From: Thermoleophilia bacterium
GTDB taxonomy: Bacteria; Actinomycetota; Thermoleophilia; Gaiellales; Gaiellaceae
Assembly (NCBI GenBank): GCA_025936595.1
Contig: JAICTB010000169.1
Coordinates: forward strand, 1 to 5,318
Direction of reading: 5' to 3'
DNA length: 5,318 bases
Shown in pieces: positions 1-4,889 of this stretch. Each line of letters opens with the position of its first letter. Position 1 is the first letter of the stretch. The notes under the pieces were generated by a model, which worked only from the letters and a program-made list of their open reading frames with translations, did not search any database and was not told the DNA's origin. A program made the position numbers and the translations under genes.

Positions 1-294
1 ACGCGCACGTCGTCGTTCGGGCCCTTCACGACCTTGTACGGGACGATGGTCATCTCCTCGGTGACCACGGCGAACTTGCGGCCCAGGACGCGCTTGATGG
101 AGAAGACGGGGTGCTCCGGGGTCGTGACCGGCTGCCGGGGCGCCGACGAGCCGCTGGCCGTCCTTCGTGAAGCCGACCACGGACGGCGTCGTGCGCCCGC
201 CCGCGGCGTTGGCGATCACGCCGGGGGCGCCCCCCGCGAAGACGGCCCTGCACGAGTTGGTCGTGCCCAGGTCGATGCCAATCGTCTTTGCCAC
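1..294 (-). CDS. dnaK: DnaK (Hsp70) chaperone, N-terminal part, frameshifted, runs off the window
   Basis: This is the 5' end of the cytoplasmic Hsp70 chaperone, an ATP-dependent protein-folding factor. The GTG start at 294-292 gives VAKTIGIDLGTTNS, the phosphate-1 motif of the Hsp70 ATPase domain, followed by GGRTTPSVVGFTKDGQRLVG. A strong Shine-Dalgarno (AGAAGGAG, 309-302) lies 7 nt upstream and fixes the start. After residue 54 (bases 135-133) this frame loses similarity. The family sequence resumes in another frame from about base 131 to 3, reading VTTPEHPVFSIKRVLGRKF and then a TEEMTIVPYKVVKGPN-like stretch. Hsp70s normally have a Lys/Arg-Arg-Gln stretch at the junction, and only one base is present where about nine are expected, so about 8 bp seem to be missing. 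The original frame stays open to the window edge. The gene is either a real pseudogene or an assembly or sequencing error. Family assignment is secure; functional status is uncertain. Confidence 0.9.
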   Translation of the reverse strand, partial: MAKTIGIDLGTTNSCRAVFAGGAPGVIANAAGGRTTPSVVGFTKDGQRLVGAPAAGHDPGAPRLLHQARPGPQVRRGHRGDDHRPVQGREGPERRRAR

Positions 295-337
295 TGGTTC
301 GCTCCTTCTGGTGGTACTGGAAGAAAATCTCAGTGGG

Positions 338-367
338 TTTATAGCAGATCTTTTCCACCCCTGTCCC
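338..367 (-). promoter_or_regulatory. Probable housekeeping-type promoter of dnaK
   Basis: Reading leftward, a TATAAA -10 box (343-338) is preceded by TGC, an extended -10 element. GGGACA (367-362) sits 18 nt further upstream and matches four of six positions of TTGACA. Transcription would begin near 331, giving a leader of about 37 nt with the AGAAGGAG Shine-Dalgarno at 309-302. No CIRCE or HAIR heat-shock operator is visible nearby. Confidence 0.55.
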
Positions 368-381
368 CACAGGCCACGACC

Positions 382-396
382 CTTGGTCTGACCAAG
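382..396. promoter_or_regulatory. 15-bp palindrome, GntR/FadR-type operator candidate (site 1)
   Basis: CTTGGTC-T-GACCAAG is a perfect inverted repeat with a one-base centre. The core TGGTC-N-GACCA resembles operators of the FadR subfamily of GntR regulators (PdhR and LldR type). It lies about 15 bp upstream of the proposed dnaK -35 box. Which regulator binds, and which gene it controls, cannot be told from the window. Confidence 0.5.
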
Positions 397-492
397 TTCG
401 GCATACCCGTGACGATCCGTCCACAGCCCCGTGCAGAGCCGATTCGGGCGCCGCCGGCGGCTGCTTTCACCGTCCGTCGGGGACCTGTCCTC

Positions 493-503
493 TGGTCAGA
501 CCA
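493..503. promoter_or_regulatory. 11-bp palindrome, GntR/FadR-type operator candidate (site 2)
   Basis: TGGTC-A-GACCA is a perfect inverted repeat with the same half-sites as the palindrome at 382-396. The two centres are 109 bp apart in the same non-coding gap. A second copy makes chance less likely and would allow co-operative binding or looping, but this is inference. Confidence 0.45.
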
Positions 504-543
504 CGTTCTCGAGACGCCGCCGCCGGGCCGCGGGATGTCTGGT

Positions 544-1371
544 TCAGCGGGTGGCGCCGATCACAGCTCCGCCCGCGACGACGAGGACCGCCCCGACGGC
601 GAGCCGCCGCCCCACGCCCTCGGTCTGGCGGATCAGGAGCGCGGAGAGACCGACGCCCCAGAGCGACTCCGTCGCAACGAGCGGCGAGACGACGCTGACG
701 CGTCCCCGCCAGTACGCCTCGAACAGGCAGATGTAGGAGAGCCCGAAGAGCACCCCCGCCGGCGCGAGCCGCACGAGCTCGCGGCGGTTCGGCACGCGGC
801 GCGTCCAGGCGGCGGCGAGGAAGGTCCCCGCGACCAGCGTCGCCGCGGCGGCCGTCTCCGGGCTCGCGTGCCCGTGCAAGGCGCGCGCAAGGTTGTCGCG
901 TGTGGCGAACAGAATCGCCGCCCCGCCGGCGTAGAGCAGGCCGCGGGCGCGCAGGTGCCCGGGCCGGTCGCGCTCGGCGGCGAGCAGGATCCCGCCCGCG
1001 ACGACCGCGAGCGCCCCGACGACGAGCGCGACGCGCAGCGGCTCGTTCAGGAAGACGAGCGCGATGGCGACGGCGACGAGCGGCGCGGCGCCGACCGCGA
1101 CCGACGTGCGCGAGGCGCCGATCTCGCGGATCGCAAGCGTGAACAGGATCTGCGAGCCACCCGGCGCGAGCACGCCCGCAAGCAGGAACGGCCACGCGTG
1201 GTGCACGTCGTGCCGGACGAGCGACGCGGCGAGGGTGACGAAAAGCGCCGGGATCACGGTCGCGAGCGCCGCACCGGCGGCATCGCCGCCGCCGCGCAGT
1301 CCGAGGCGCACGCCGACCGTCATCCCGCCGAAGAGCGCCGCGGACGCGAGCGCGAGGAGGACAGCGGTCAC
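544..1371 (-). CDS. EamA-family (DMT superfamily) membrane transporter, second of a tandem pair
   Basis: This is a 275-residue integral membrane protein of the drug/metabolite transporter superfamily, with two EamA repeats of about five helices each (roughly residues 1-132 and 141-275). The first repeat ends with GASRTSVAVGAAPLV followed by FLNEPL (residues 108-112 carry NEPL-like features). The second has GRVSVVSPLVATESLWG. Both match the repeat's usual Gly-rich helix and terminal helix pattern. Such proteins export or import small metabolites, and the substrate cannot be predicted here. The start is GTG at 1371-1369, which shares bases with the TGA of the upstream transporter gene (GTGA, 1371-1368). 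No Shine-Dalgarno is visible, so translation is probably coupled. The TGA stop is at 546-544. The region between this stop and dnaK has no convincing terminator hairpin. Family is confident, function is not. Confidence 0.88.
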   Translation of the reverse strand: MTAVLLALASAALFGGMTVGVRLGLRGGGDAAGAALATVIPALFVTLAASLVRHDVHHAWPFLLAGVLAPGGSQILFTLAIREIGASRTSVAVGAAPLVAVAIALVFLNEPLRVALVVGALAVVAGGILLAAERDRPGHLRARGLLYAGGAAILFATRDNLARALHGHASPETAAAATLVAGTFLAAAWTRRVPNRRELVRLAPAGVLFGLSYICLFEAYWRGRVSVVSPLVATESLWGVGLSALLIRQTEGVGRRLAVGAVLVVAGGAVIGATR

Positions 1372-2243
1372 GCGGCGCGCGGCCTGCGCACGAGGCGCAC
1401 GAGCACGTCGGCCGCAGCCGGCTCCGCAACGACGATGCCGGCCATGATCACGATGCAGCCTAGCCAGGCGACGGCGCCGAGCCTGTCGCCGGCGAGGGTG
1501 AAGCCGAAGAACGCCGTCCACACCGGCTCGAGTGAGAACGCGAGCGCGGTCTGCGTCGCGCTCGCCCGCCGCTGCGCCCACGTCTGCGCGAGGAAGGCGA
1601 GCGCACTCGCGAAGACGCCGGTGACGAGCAGCGCGCCCCACACGGTCCAGCCGTGCGGCACACCGAGCTGCCCCGCGGCGAGCGCGACGACCAGCAGGCC
1701 GCAAAAGGCCGTCAGCATCTCGACGAGCGTGAACGCGACCGCGTCGTACCGGGGTGCGAAGCGCTCCATCAGGACGATCTGCAGCGAGTACACGGCCGCG
1801 CCCGCGAGCACGAGGAGGTCGCCCGCCGCCGAGCCGGCGTGCACGCCCGAGAGCAGCGCGAGCCCCACGGTGGCGAGCGCGACGCCCAGCCACGCCGCGG
1901 CGCCGAGCCGCACGCGGAAGACGGCCAGCGCGAGGAGCGGCGTGAGGACGACGTACATGCCCGTGATGAACCCGGTCGAGGAGACGGTCGTCCGCTCGAG
2001 ACCCGCCGTCTGCAGGACATAGCCGGCGCCGATCAGGGATCCGGCGAGCACACCGGCACCCAGGCCGCGAGCGCCGAGGCCCCGCAGCCGGCGGAGCCCG
2101 GGCGGCGCGAGCGTGCAGCTCGCGATCGCGAAGCGGAGCGCCAGAAAGGCGAAGAGCGGGTAGATCGCAACGGCGTCCTTCACCTGCACGAACGTCACGC
2201 CCCAGACGGCGGTGACGGCGACAAGGACGGCGAGTGCGCGCAC
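1368..2243 (-). CDS. EamA-family (DMT superfamily) membrane transporter, first of a tandem pair
   Basis: This is a 291-residue protein with about ten hydrophobic helices and two EamA repeats. The first helix carries the common DMT signature W-G-x-x-F (residues 14-18). Repeat 1 closes with TTVSSTGFITGMYVVLTPLL (about 85-104). Repeat 2 closes with TALAFSLEPVWTAFFGF followed by GDRLG (about 232-256), the usual EP...G(E/D)-x-L pattern. The C-terminus is a short basic tail. It is expected to be an inner-membrane metabolite exporter or importer with unknown substrate. I chose GTG at 2243-2241 because the hydrophobic first helix begins there. Extending upstream would add an Arg-rich stretch that overlaps the small acidic gene in a different frame. 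The start has no close Shine-Dalgarno and lies 10 bp after that gene's stop, so re-initiation is plausible. The stop overlaps the next transporter's start by 4 bp, which implies one mRNA. The two pumps are not near-identical, so the pair looks like an old duplication or two related transporters. Confidence 0.88.
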   Translation of the reverse strand: MRALAVLVAVTAVWGVTFVQVKDAVAIYPLFAFLALRFAIASCTLAPPGLRRLRGLGARGLGAGVLAGSLIGAGYVLQTAGLERTTVSSTGFITGMYVVLTPLLALAVFRVRLGAAAWLGVALATVGLALLSGVHAGSAAGDLLVLAGAAVYSLQIVLMERFAPRYDAVAFTLVEMLTAFCGLLVVALAAGQLGVPHGWTVWGALLVTGVFASALAFLAQTWAQRRASATQTALAFSLEPVWTAFFGFTLAGDRLGAVAWLGCIVIMAGIVVAEPAAADVLVRLVRRPRAA

Positions 2244-2253
2244 CCGCGCGAGA

Positions 2254-2409
2254 CTACGCCGTGTCCGAGCCCTCCTTGCCGTCGTCGGACGCCCAGTCGG
2301 CGTCGACCGGAGCCTCGCTCGCTCCCTCCTCGTCGATGCGCTTCTGCGTCGGATTGCGACCGCTCTCGTCGATCGCATCCTCGCCGTTCGGGATTGCGGG
2401 TTCGCTCAT
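2254..2409 (-). CDS. Small acidic protein (51 aa), hypothetical
   Basis: I do not recognise this gene. The ATG at 2409-2407 opens a 51-codon frame ending in TAG (2256-2254). The product has 15 Asp/Glu against 4 Lys/Arg, is rich in Ser, Gly, Ala and Pro, contains a single Trp (residue 39) and no Cys, and should be disordered and cytoplasmic. Of its 51 codons, 44 end in G or C, as expected of real genes here. It fills the gap between the divergent moaA start (18 bp away) and the first EamA gene (10 bp away), so it looks like the first gene of the leftward operon. Only a weak AGGGA lies 12 nt upstream. A sequence one base off the local -10 pattern (AACGGT, 2421-2416) ends 6 nt before the ATG. 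The same frame stays open backwards into the antisense of moaA, so a chance frame is possible. Confidence 0.5.
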   Translation of the reverse strand: MSEPAIPNGEDAIDESGRNPTQKRIDEEGASEAPVDADWASDDGKEGSDTA

Positions 2410-2414
2410 ACGGC

Positions 2415-2420
2415 TACCGT
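2415..2420 (+). promoter_or_regulatory. -10 box of a leaderless moaA promoter in an 18-bp divergent gap
   Basis: TACCGT fits the actinobacterial TANNNT -10 pattern and ends 7 nt before the moaA ATG. Transcription should therefore start at or one base before the start codon. There is no Shine-Dalgarno before moaA. A weak -35 (TTGCGG, 2394-2399, 15-nt spacer) would lie inside the small leftward gene. The box is part of ACGG-CTA-CCGT (2410-2420), a short inverted repeat. Confidence 0.5.
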
Positions 2421-2427
2421 TTCCCTG

Positions 2428-3429
2428 ATGGACGTCCTCGACACCTTCGGCCGCCCGCTGCGCGACCTGCGTATCTCGGTCACCGACCGCTGCAACTTCC
2501 GCTGCGTCTACTGCATGCCGAAGGAGGTCTACGGCCGTGAGCATCGCTTCCTGGAGCGTCGCGAGCTGCTCACCTTCGAGGAGATCGCGCGGCTCGCGCG
2601 CGTCTTCGTCGAGCAGGGTGTGACCAAGCTCAGGATCACCGGCGGCGAGCCGCTCGTCCGCCGCGATCTCGAACGGCTGATCGCGCTCCTGGCCGAGCTC
2701 GACGTCGACCTGACGCTGACGACCAACGCCTCGCTGCTGCCGCAGAAGGCGCAGGCACTCGCGGACGCGGGGCTGCGCCGGATCACGGTGAGCCTCGACT
2801 CGCTCGACGATGCGCAATTCCGCGCGCTCAACGACGTCGACTTCCCCGTCGATCGCGTGCTCGAGGGCATCGATGCCGCGACGGCGGCCGGGCTCCCCGT
2901 GAAAGTGAACGCGGTCGTGAAACGCGGCGCGAACGACGACCAGATCGTGCCGATGGCCGCATTCTTCCGCGAGCGCGGCCACACGCTCCGATTCATCGAG
3001 TACATGGACGTCGGCCACACGAACGGCTGGCGGCTCGACGACGTCGTGCCGGCGAAGGAGATCGTCGGCCTCCTCGACGACGCGTTCGGCGTCGAGCCCG
3101 TCGATCCCGGCTATCGCGGCGAGGTCGCGAGGCGCTGGCGCTACCGCGACGGGAAGGGCGAGATCGGCGTGATCGCGTCGGTCACGCAGCCCTTCTGCGG
3201 CGACTGCACCCGCATCCGGCTCTCCGCGGAAGGGAAGCTCTTCACCTGCCTCTTCGCCGTCCGCGGCCACGACCTGCGGGCCCTGCTCCGCAACGGTGCC
3301 GGCGACGAGGAGCTGGAGCAGGCGGTTCGCGGCGTCTGGAGAGTCCGCTCAGACCGCTACTCCGAGCGCCGCTCGCAGGCGACTGCCGATCTGCGCGACC
3401 GGGTGGAGATGAGCTACATCGGCGGCTGA
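2428..3429 (+). CDS. moaA: GTP 3',8-cyclase MoaA (molybdenum cofactor biosynthesis)
   Basis: This radical-SAM enzyme carries out the first step of molybdenum cofactor synthesis, converting GTP to 3',8-cyclo-7,8-dihydro-GTP, which MoaC then turns into cyclic pyranopterin phosphate. The 333-residue product has the usual family length. The N-terminal SAM-binding [4Fe-4S] cluster is C22-x3-C26-x2-C29 within TDRCNFRCVYCMP. The SAM-contacting ITGGEPL follows at about 70-76. The C-terminal GTP-binding [4Fe-4S] cluster is C257-x2-C260-x13-C274. The chain ends in MSYIGG, the conserved terminal Gly-Gly of MoaA. All catalytic features are present, so the gene looks intact. The ATG at 2428 was chosen because the family's typical N-terminus (DTFGRPLRDLRISVTDRC) begins there. 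The in-frame upstream extension is Arg-rich and would overlap the small divergent gene. No other Mo-cofactor gene is visible, so this copy stands alone here. Confidence 0.97.
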   Translation: MDVLDTFGRPLRDLRISVTDRCNFRCVYCMPKEVYGREHRFLERRELLTFEEIARLARVFVEQGVTKLRITGGEPLVRRDLERLIALLAELDVDLTLTTNASLLPQKAQALADAGLRRITVSLDSLDDAQFRALNDVDFPVDRVLEGIDAATAAGLPVKVNAVVKRGANDDQIVPMAAFFRERGHTLRFIEYMDVGHTNGWRLDDVVPAKEIVGLLDDAFGVEPVDPGYRGEVARRWRYRDGKGEIGVIASVTQPFCGDCTRIRLSAEGKLFTCLFAVRGHDLRALLRNGAGDEELEQAVRGVWRVRSDRYSERRSQATADLRDRVEMSYIGG

Positions 3430-3459
3430 CGCGGTAGCGCCGACCACCGGCAGGCAGTC

Positions 3460-3465
3460 TAGAAT
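3460..3465 (+). promoter_or_regulatory. -10 box of a leaderless promoter for the PAP2 gene
   Basis: TAGAAT matches TATAAT at five of six positions and ends 7 nt before the ATG at 3473. The predicted start site is 3472 or 3473, so the mRNA would lack a leader. No Shine-Dalgarno is present in the 43-bp gap after moaA, and no clear -35 is seen. Confidence 0.55.
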
Positions 3466-3472
3466 TGACGGT

Positions 3473-4198
3473 ATGGCTGTCATGGTCGCAGCAGGGCGGC
3501 GCGTTCTTCCGCGCGGCTGGGCCGATCTGGGTCGCCAGCTCGCGATCTGGTTCGGCTTCGCGATCCTCTACCAGCTCGCGCGGGGCATCGCCGACCGGAA
3601 CCCGACGAAGGCCTTCAGCAACGGCCGCGCGATCGTCGACTTCGAGACGCGGGTTACACACCGGCTCTACGAGCTGACCTTCCAGAACTTCGTCGACCAG
3701 CGCCACCTGCTGGCCACGATCGTGTCGTGGACTTACTGGAACTCCGAGTTCACCGTCGTCGGCATCGCCGTCCTCTGGGTCTACATGCGCAGGCATGACG
3801 CCTTCGTCGGCTTCCGTAACTCGATCCTCCTCGCGAACATGATCGGCCTCGTCGGATACGTCTTCGTGCCCACGGCTCCGCCGCGGCTGCTCGGCGTGGG
3901 CTTCGCGGACGAGCATCGCGACGGTCTCGTCAGCCTCGCTGCGAATCCCTATGCGGCCATGCCGAGCCTCCATGCCGCCGACGCGCTGATCGTCGGGGTC
4001 GTGCTCTTCGCCGTCTGCCGCAGCCCCTGGGCTAAGGCTCTCTGGGCGGCGTGGCCGGCCTGGGTCTGGTTCGCCGTGATGGCGACGGGGAACCACTTCT
4101 GGCTGGACTGCGTCGCCGGCATCGCGGTTGCGATCCTGGCGATGAGCGCGGTCTACAACGTGCGCATCCGCCGTTCGTTTGCCGCTCGTCGGGCGTAA
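3473..4198 (+). CDS. PAP2-superfamily membrane phosphatase/phosphotransferase (inositol-phosphorylceramide-synthase-like)
   Basis: This is a 241-residue integral membrane protein with about five to six hydrophobic segments. It carries a PAP2-type active site: a Pro-rich TAPPRLL (134-140), then YAAMPSLHAA (160-169) in which H167 would be the phosphate-binding catalytic His, then TGNHFWLDCVAG (205-216) in which H208 and D212 would complete the His-His-Asp site. This arrangement is typical of the PAP2 branch often annotated as inositol phosphorylceramide (Aur1-like) synthase. Known members remove phosphate from lipid phosphates or transfer phospho-head groups between lipids. Here it directly precedes a phosphatidylinositol-phosphate synthase gene and ino1. 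I therefore infer a job in inositol lipid metabolism, either dephosphorylating phosphatidylinositol phosphate or transferring phospho-inositol to another lipid. The substrate is unproven. The ATG at 3473 was chosen for its -10 spacing; the ATG at 3482 is an alternative. Confidence 0.85.
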   Translation: MAVMVAAGRRVLPRGWADLGRQLAIWFGFAILYQLARGIADRNPTKAFSNGRAIVDFETRVTHRLYELTFQNFVDQRHLLATIVSWTYWNSEFTVVGIAVLWVYMRRHDAFVGFRNSILLANMIGLVGYVFVPTAPPRLLGVGFADEHRDGLVSLAANPYAAMPSLHAADALIVGVVLFAVCRSPWAKALWAAWPAWVWFAVMATGNHFWLDCVAGIAVAILAMSAVYNVRIRRSFAARRA

Positions 4199-4227
4199 TC
4201 GACCGCCTGCCGACCCGGAACGGGGGG

Positions 4228-4258
4228 ACGGCCGGGAGGCTGGTACGGTCCCGGCCGT
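4228..4258. repeat. 10-bp perfect inverted repeat over the -10 box and start of the phosphatidyltransferase gene
   Basis: ACGGCCGGGA (4228-4237) and TCCCGGCCGT (4249-4258) are exact reverse complements separated by 11 bp. The spacer holds most of the TACGGT -10 box, and the right arm covers the first two bases of the GTG start. As DNA it could be an operator. In read-through RNA from the PAP2 gene it could fold into a GC-rich hairpin that hides the start codon. There is no T-run, so it is not a typical intrinsic terminator. Confidence 0.5.
4241..4249 (+). promoter_or_regulatory. Extended -10 promoter, leaderless, for the phosphatidyltransferase gene
   Basis: TGG-TACGGT is a TGN extended -10 followed by a TANNNT box. 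It ends 7 nt before the GTG at 4257, the same spacing as for moaA and the PAP2 gene. GGGAGG at 4234-4239 is 17 nt from the start, too far for a Shine-Dalgarno. Confidence 0.5.
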
Positions 4259-4889
4259 GAGCAGAGCCGCGGCGATCAAGCACGGGTACACGTCCGGTGC
4301 GCGCACGCTCGCGTCTCGCTCCGTGCTCAGCCTCACTCGCACCCGGGTGACGCCGAACGCGCTGACGGCATGCGGCGTCGTGCTCTGTGGAGCGGCGTCG
4401 ATCATCGTCCTCTTCGAGAACCGGAACGAGATCCTGTTCTACTGGCTCGCCGCGCTCGTCTTCGTCGCCGGCTCCGTGCTGGACATCCTGGACGGAGCGC
4501 TCGCGCGCGCCGGCGGCAAGACCACGCCGTTCGGCGCGTATCTCGACTCGACCACCGATCGCGTCAGTGAGGGCTTCATGCTGACCGCGATCGCCTACGT
4601 GCTCTCGAGACACCACCACCCGGTCTTCGTCGCAGTTGCAGTCACGGCGGTCGCCGGGTCGTTCCTCGTCTCGTACACACGCGCGAAGGCGGAAGCACTC
4701 GGCCTGCGCGGCGATGTCGGGATCGGCTCGCGCGCGGAGCGCGTCGTCGTCATCGCCGCCGGTCTCGTCCTCGCACCGTGGGGCGTCCTTCCGTGGTCGC
4801 TCGTCCTCCTCGCCGCGACGGCGTGGATCACGGTCGGCCAGCGCGTCCTGCACGTCCGCAAGCAACTGATGGAGGCATCCAATGAGTGA
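4257..4889 (+). CDS. pgsA: CDP-alcohol phosphatidyltransferase, probable phosphatidylinositol-phosphate synthase
   Basis: This 210-residue membrane enzyme has the complete CDP-alcohol phosphatidyltransferase signature D76-x2-D79-G80-x2-A83-R84-x8-G93-x3-D97-x3-D101, whose four Asp residues bind the metal and CDP-lipid. It also has the upstream TPNALT (32-37) and a SYTRAKAEALG stretch (139-149) that resembles actinobacterial phosphatidylinositol-phosphate synthases. The expected reaction is CDP-diacylglycerol plus inositol 3-phosphate giving phosphatidylinositol phosphate and CMP at the inner membrane. Its overlap with ino1, which supplies that inositol phosphate, strongly favours this over glycerophosphate as acceptor, though the sequence alone does not exclude phosphatidylglycerophosphate synthase. 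GTG at 4257 was preferred because the -10 box lies 7 nt upstream and the family's N-terminus fits. The frame is open further upstream but would overlap the PAP2 gene with no family-like sequence. Confidence 0.88.
   Translation: MSRAAAIKHGYTSGARTLASRSVLSLTRTRVTPNALTACGVVLCGAASIIVLFENRNEILFYWLAALVFVAGSVLDILDGALARAGGKTTPFGAYLDSTTDRVSEGFMLTAIAYVLSRHHHPVFVAVAVTAVAGSFLVSYTRAKAEALGLRGDVGIGSRAERVVVIAAGLVLAPWGVLPWSLVLLAATAWITVGQRVLHVRKQLMEASNE
4871..4875 (+). promoter_or_regulatory. Shine-Dalgarno for ino1
   Basis: GGAGG inside the end of the phosphatidyltransferase gene sits 6 nt before the ATG at 4882. It fixes the ino1 start over the later in-frame ATG at 4897. It also shows that ino1, unlike its neighbours, is translated from an internal site of a shared mRNA. 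Confidence 0.75.

Noticed and set aside
382..396. Palindrome as a HspR HAIR or HrcA CIRCE heat-shock operator
   Set aside because: The ends CTTG and CAAG recall HAIR, but HAIR has a 7-bp spacer and CTTGAGT half-sites. CIRCE half-sites (TTAGCACTC) are absent.
50..424. Leftward 124-codon frame starting at 424 and overlapping the dnaK start
   Set aside because: It reads dnaK in the wrong frame and covers the promoter region. It has no family-like sequence.
450..461. GCCGCCGGCGGC as a terminator hairpin for the transporter operon
   Set aside because: It is self-complementary but leaves only a short stem once a loop is allowed, and has no T-run after it. GC-rich sequence gives such repeats often.
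34..2022. Very long rightward open frame of 662 codons across dnaK and both transporter genes
   Set aside because: It is antisense to three recognisable genes, and its translation is a low-complexity Arg/Ala/Asp/Glu-rich product with no family features, as expected from a GC-rich antisense frame.
2212..2427. Upstream extension of moaA by 72 codons
   Set aside because: The added residues are Arg-rich and unlike any MoaA, and overlap the transporter and small-gene starts. The family N-terminus begins at 2428, next to a good -10 box.
2410..3270. Long leftward open frame antisense to moaA, continuous with the small acidic gene
   Set aside because: It lies opposite a fully conserved moaA and has no recognisable protein. 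Only the part beyond moaA (2254-2409) is kept as a possible gene.
4179..4256. Upstream extension of the phosphatidyltransferase from the ATG at 4179
   Set aside because: The 26 extra residues are Arg/Gly/Pro-rich, overlap the end of the PAP2 gene and would bury the promoter inside the coding region.
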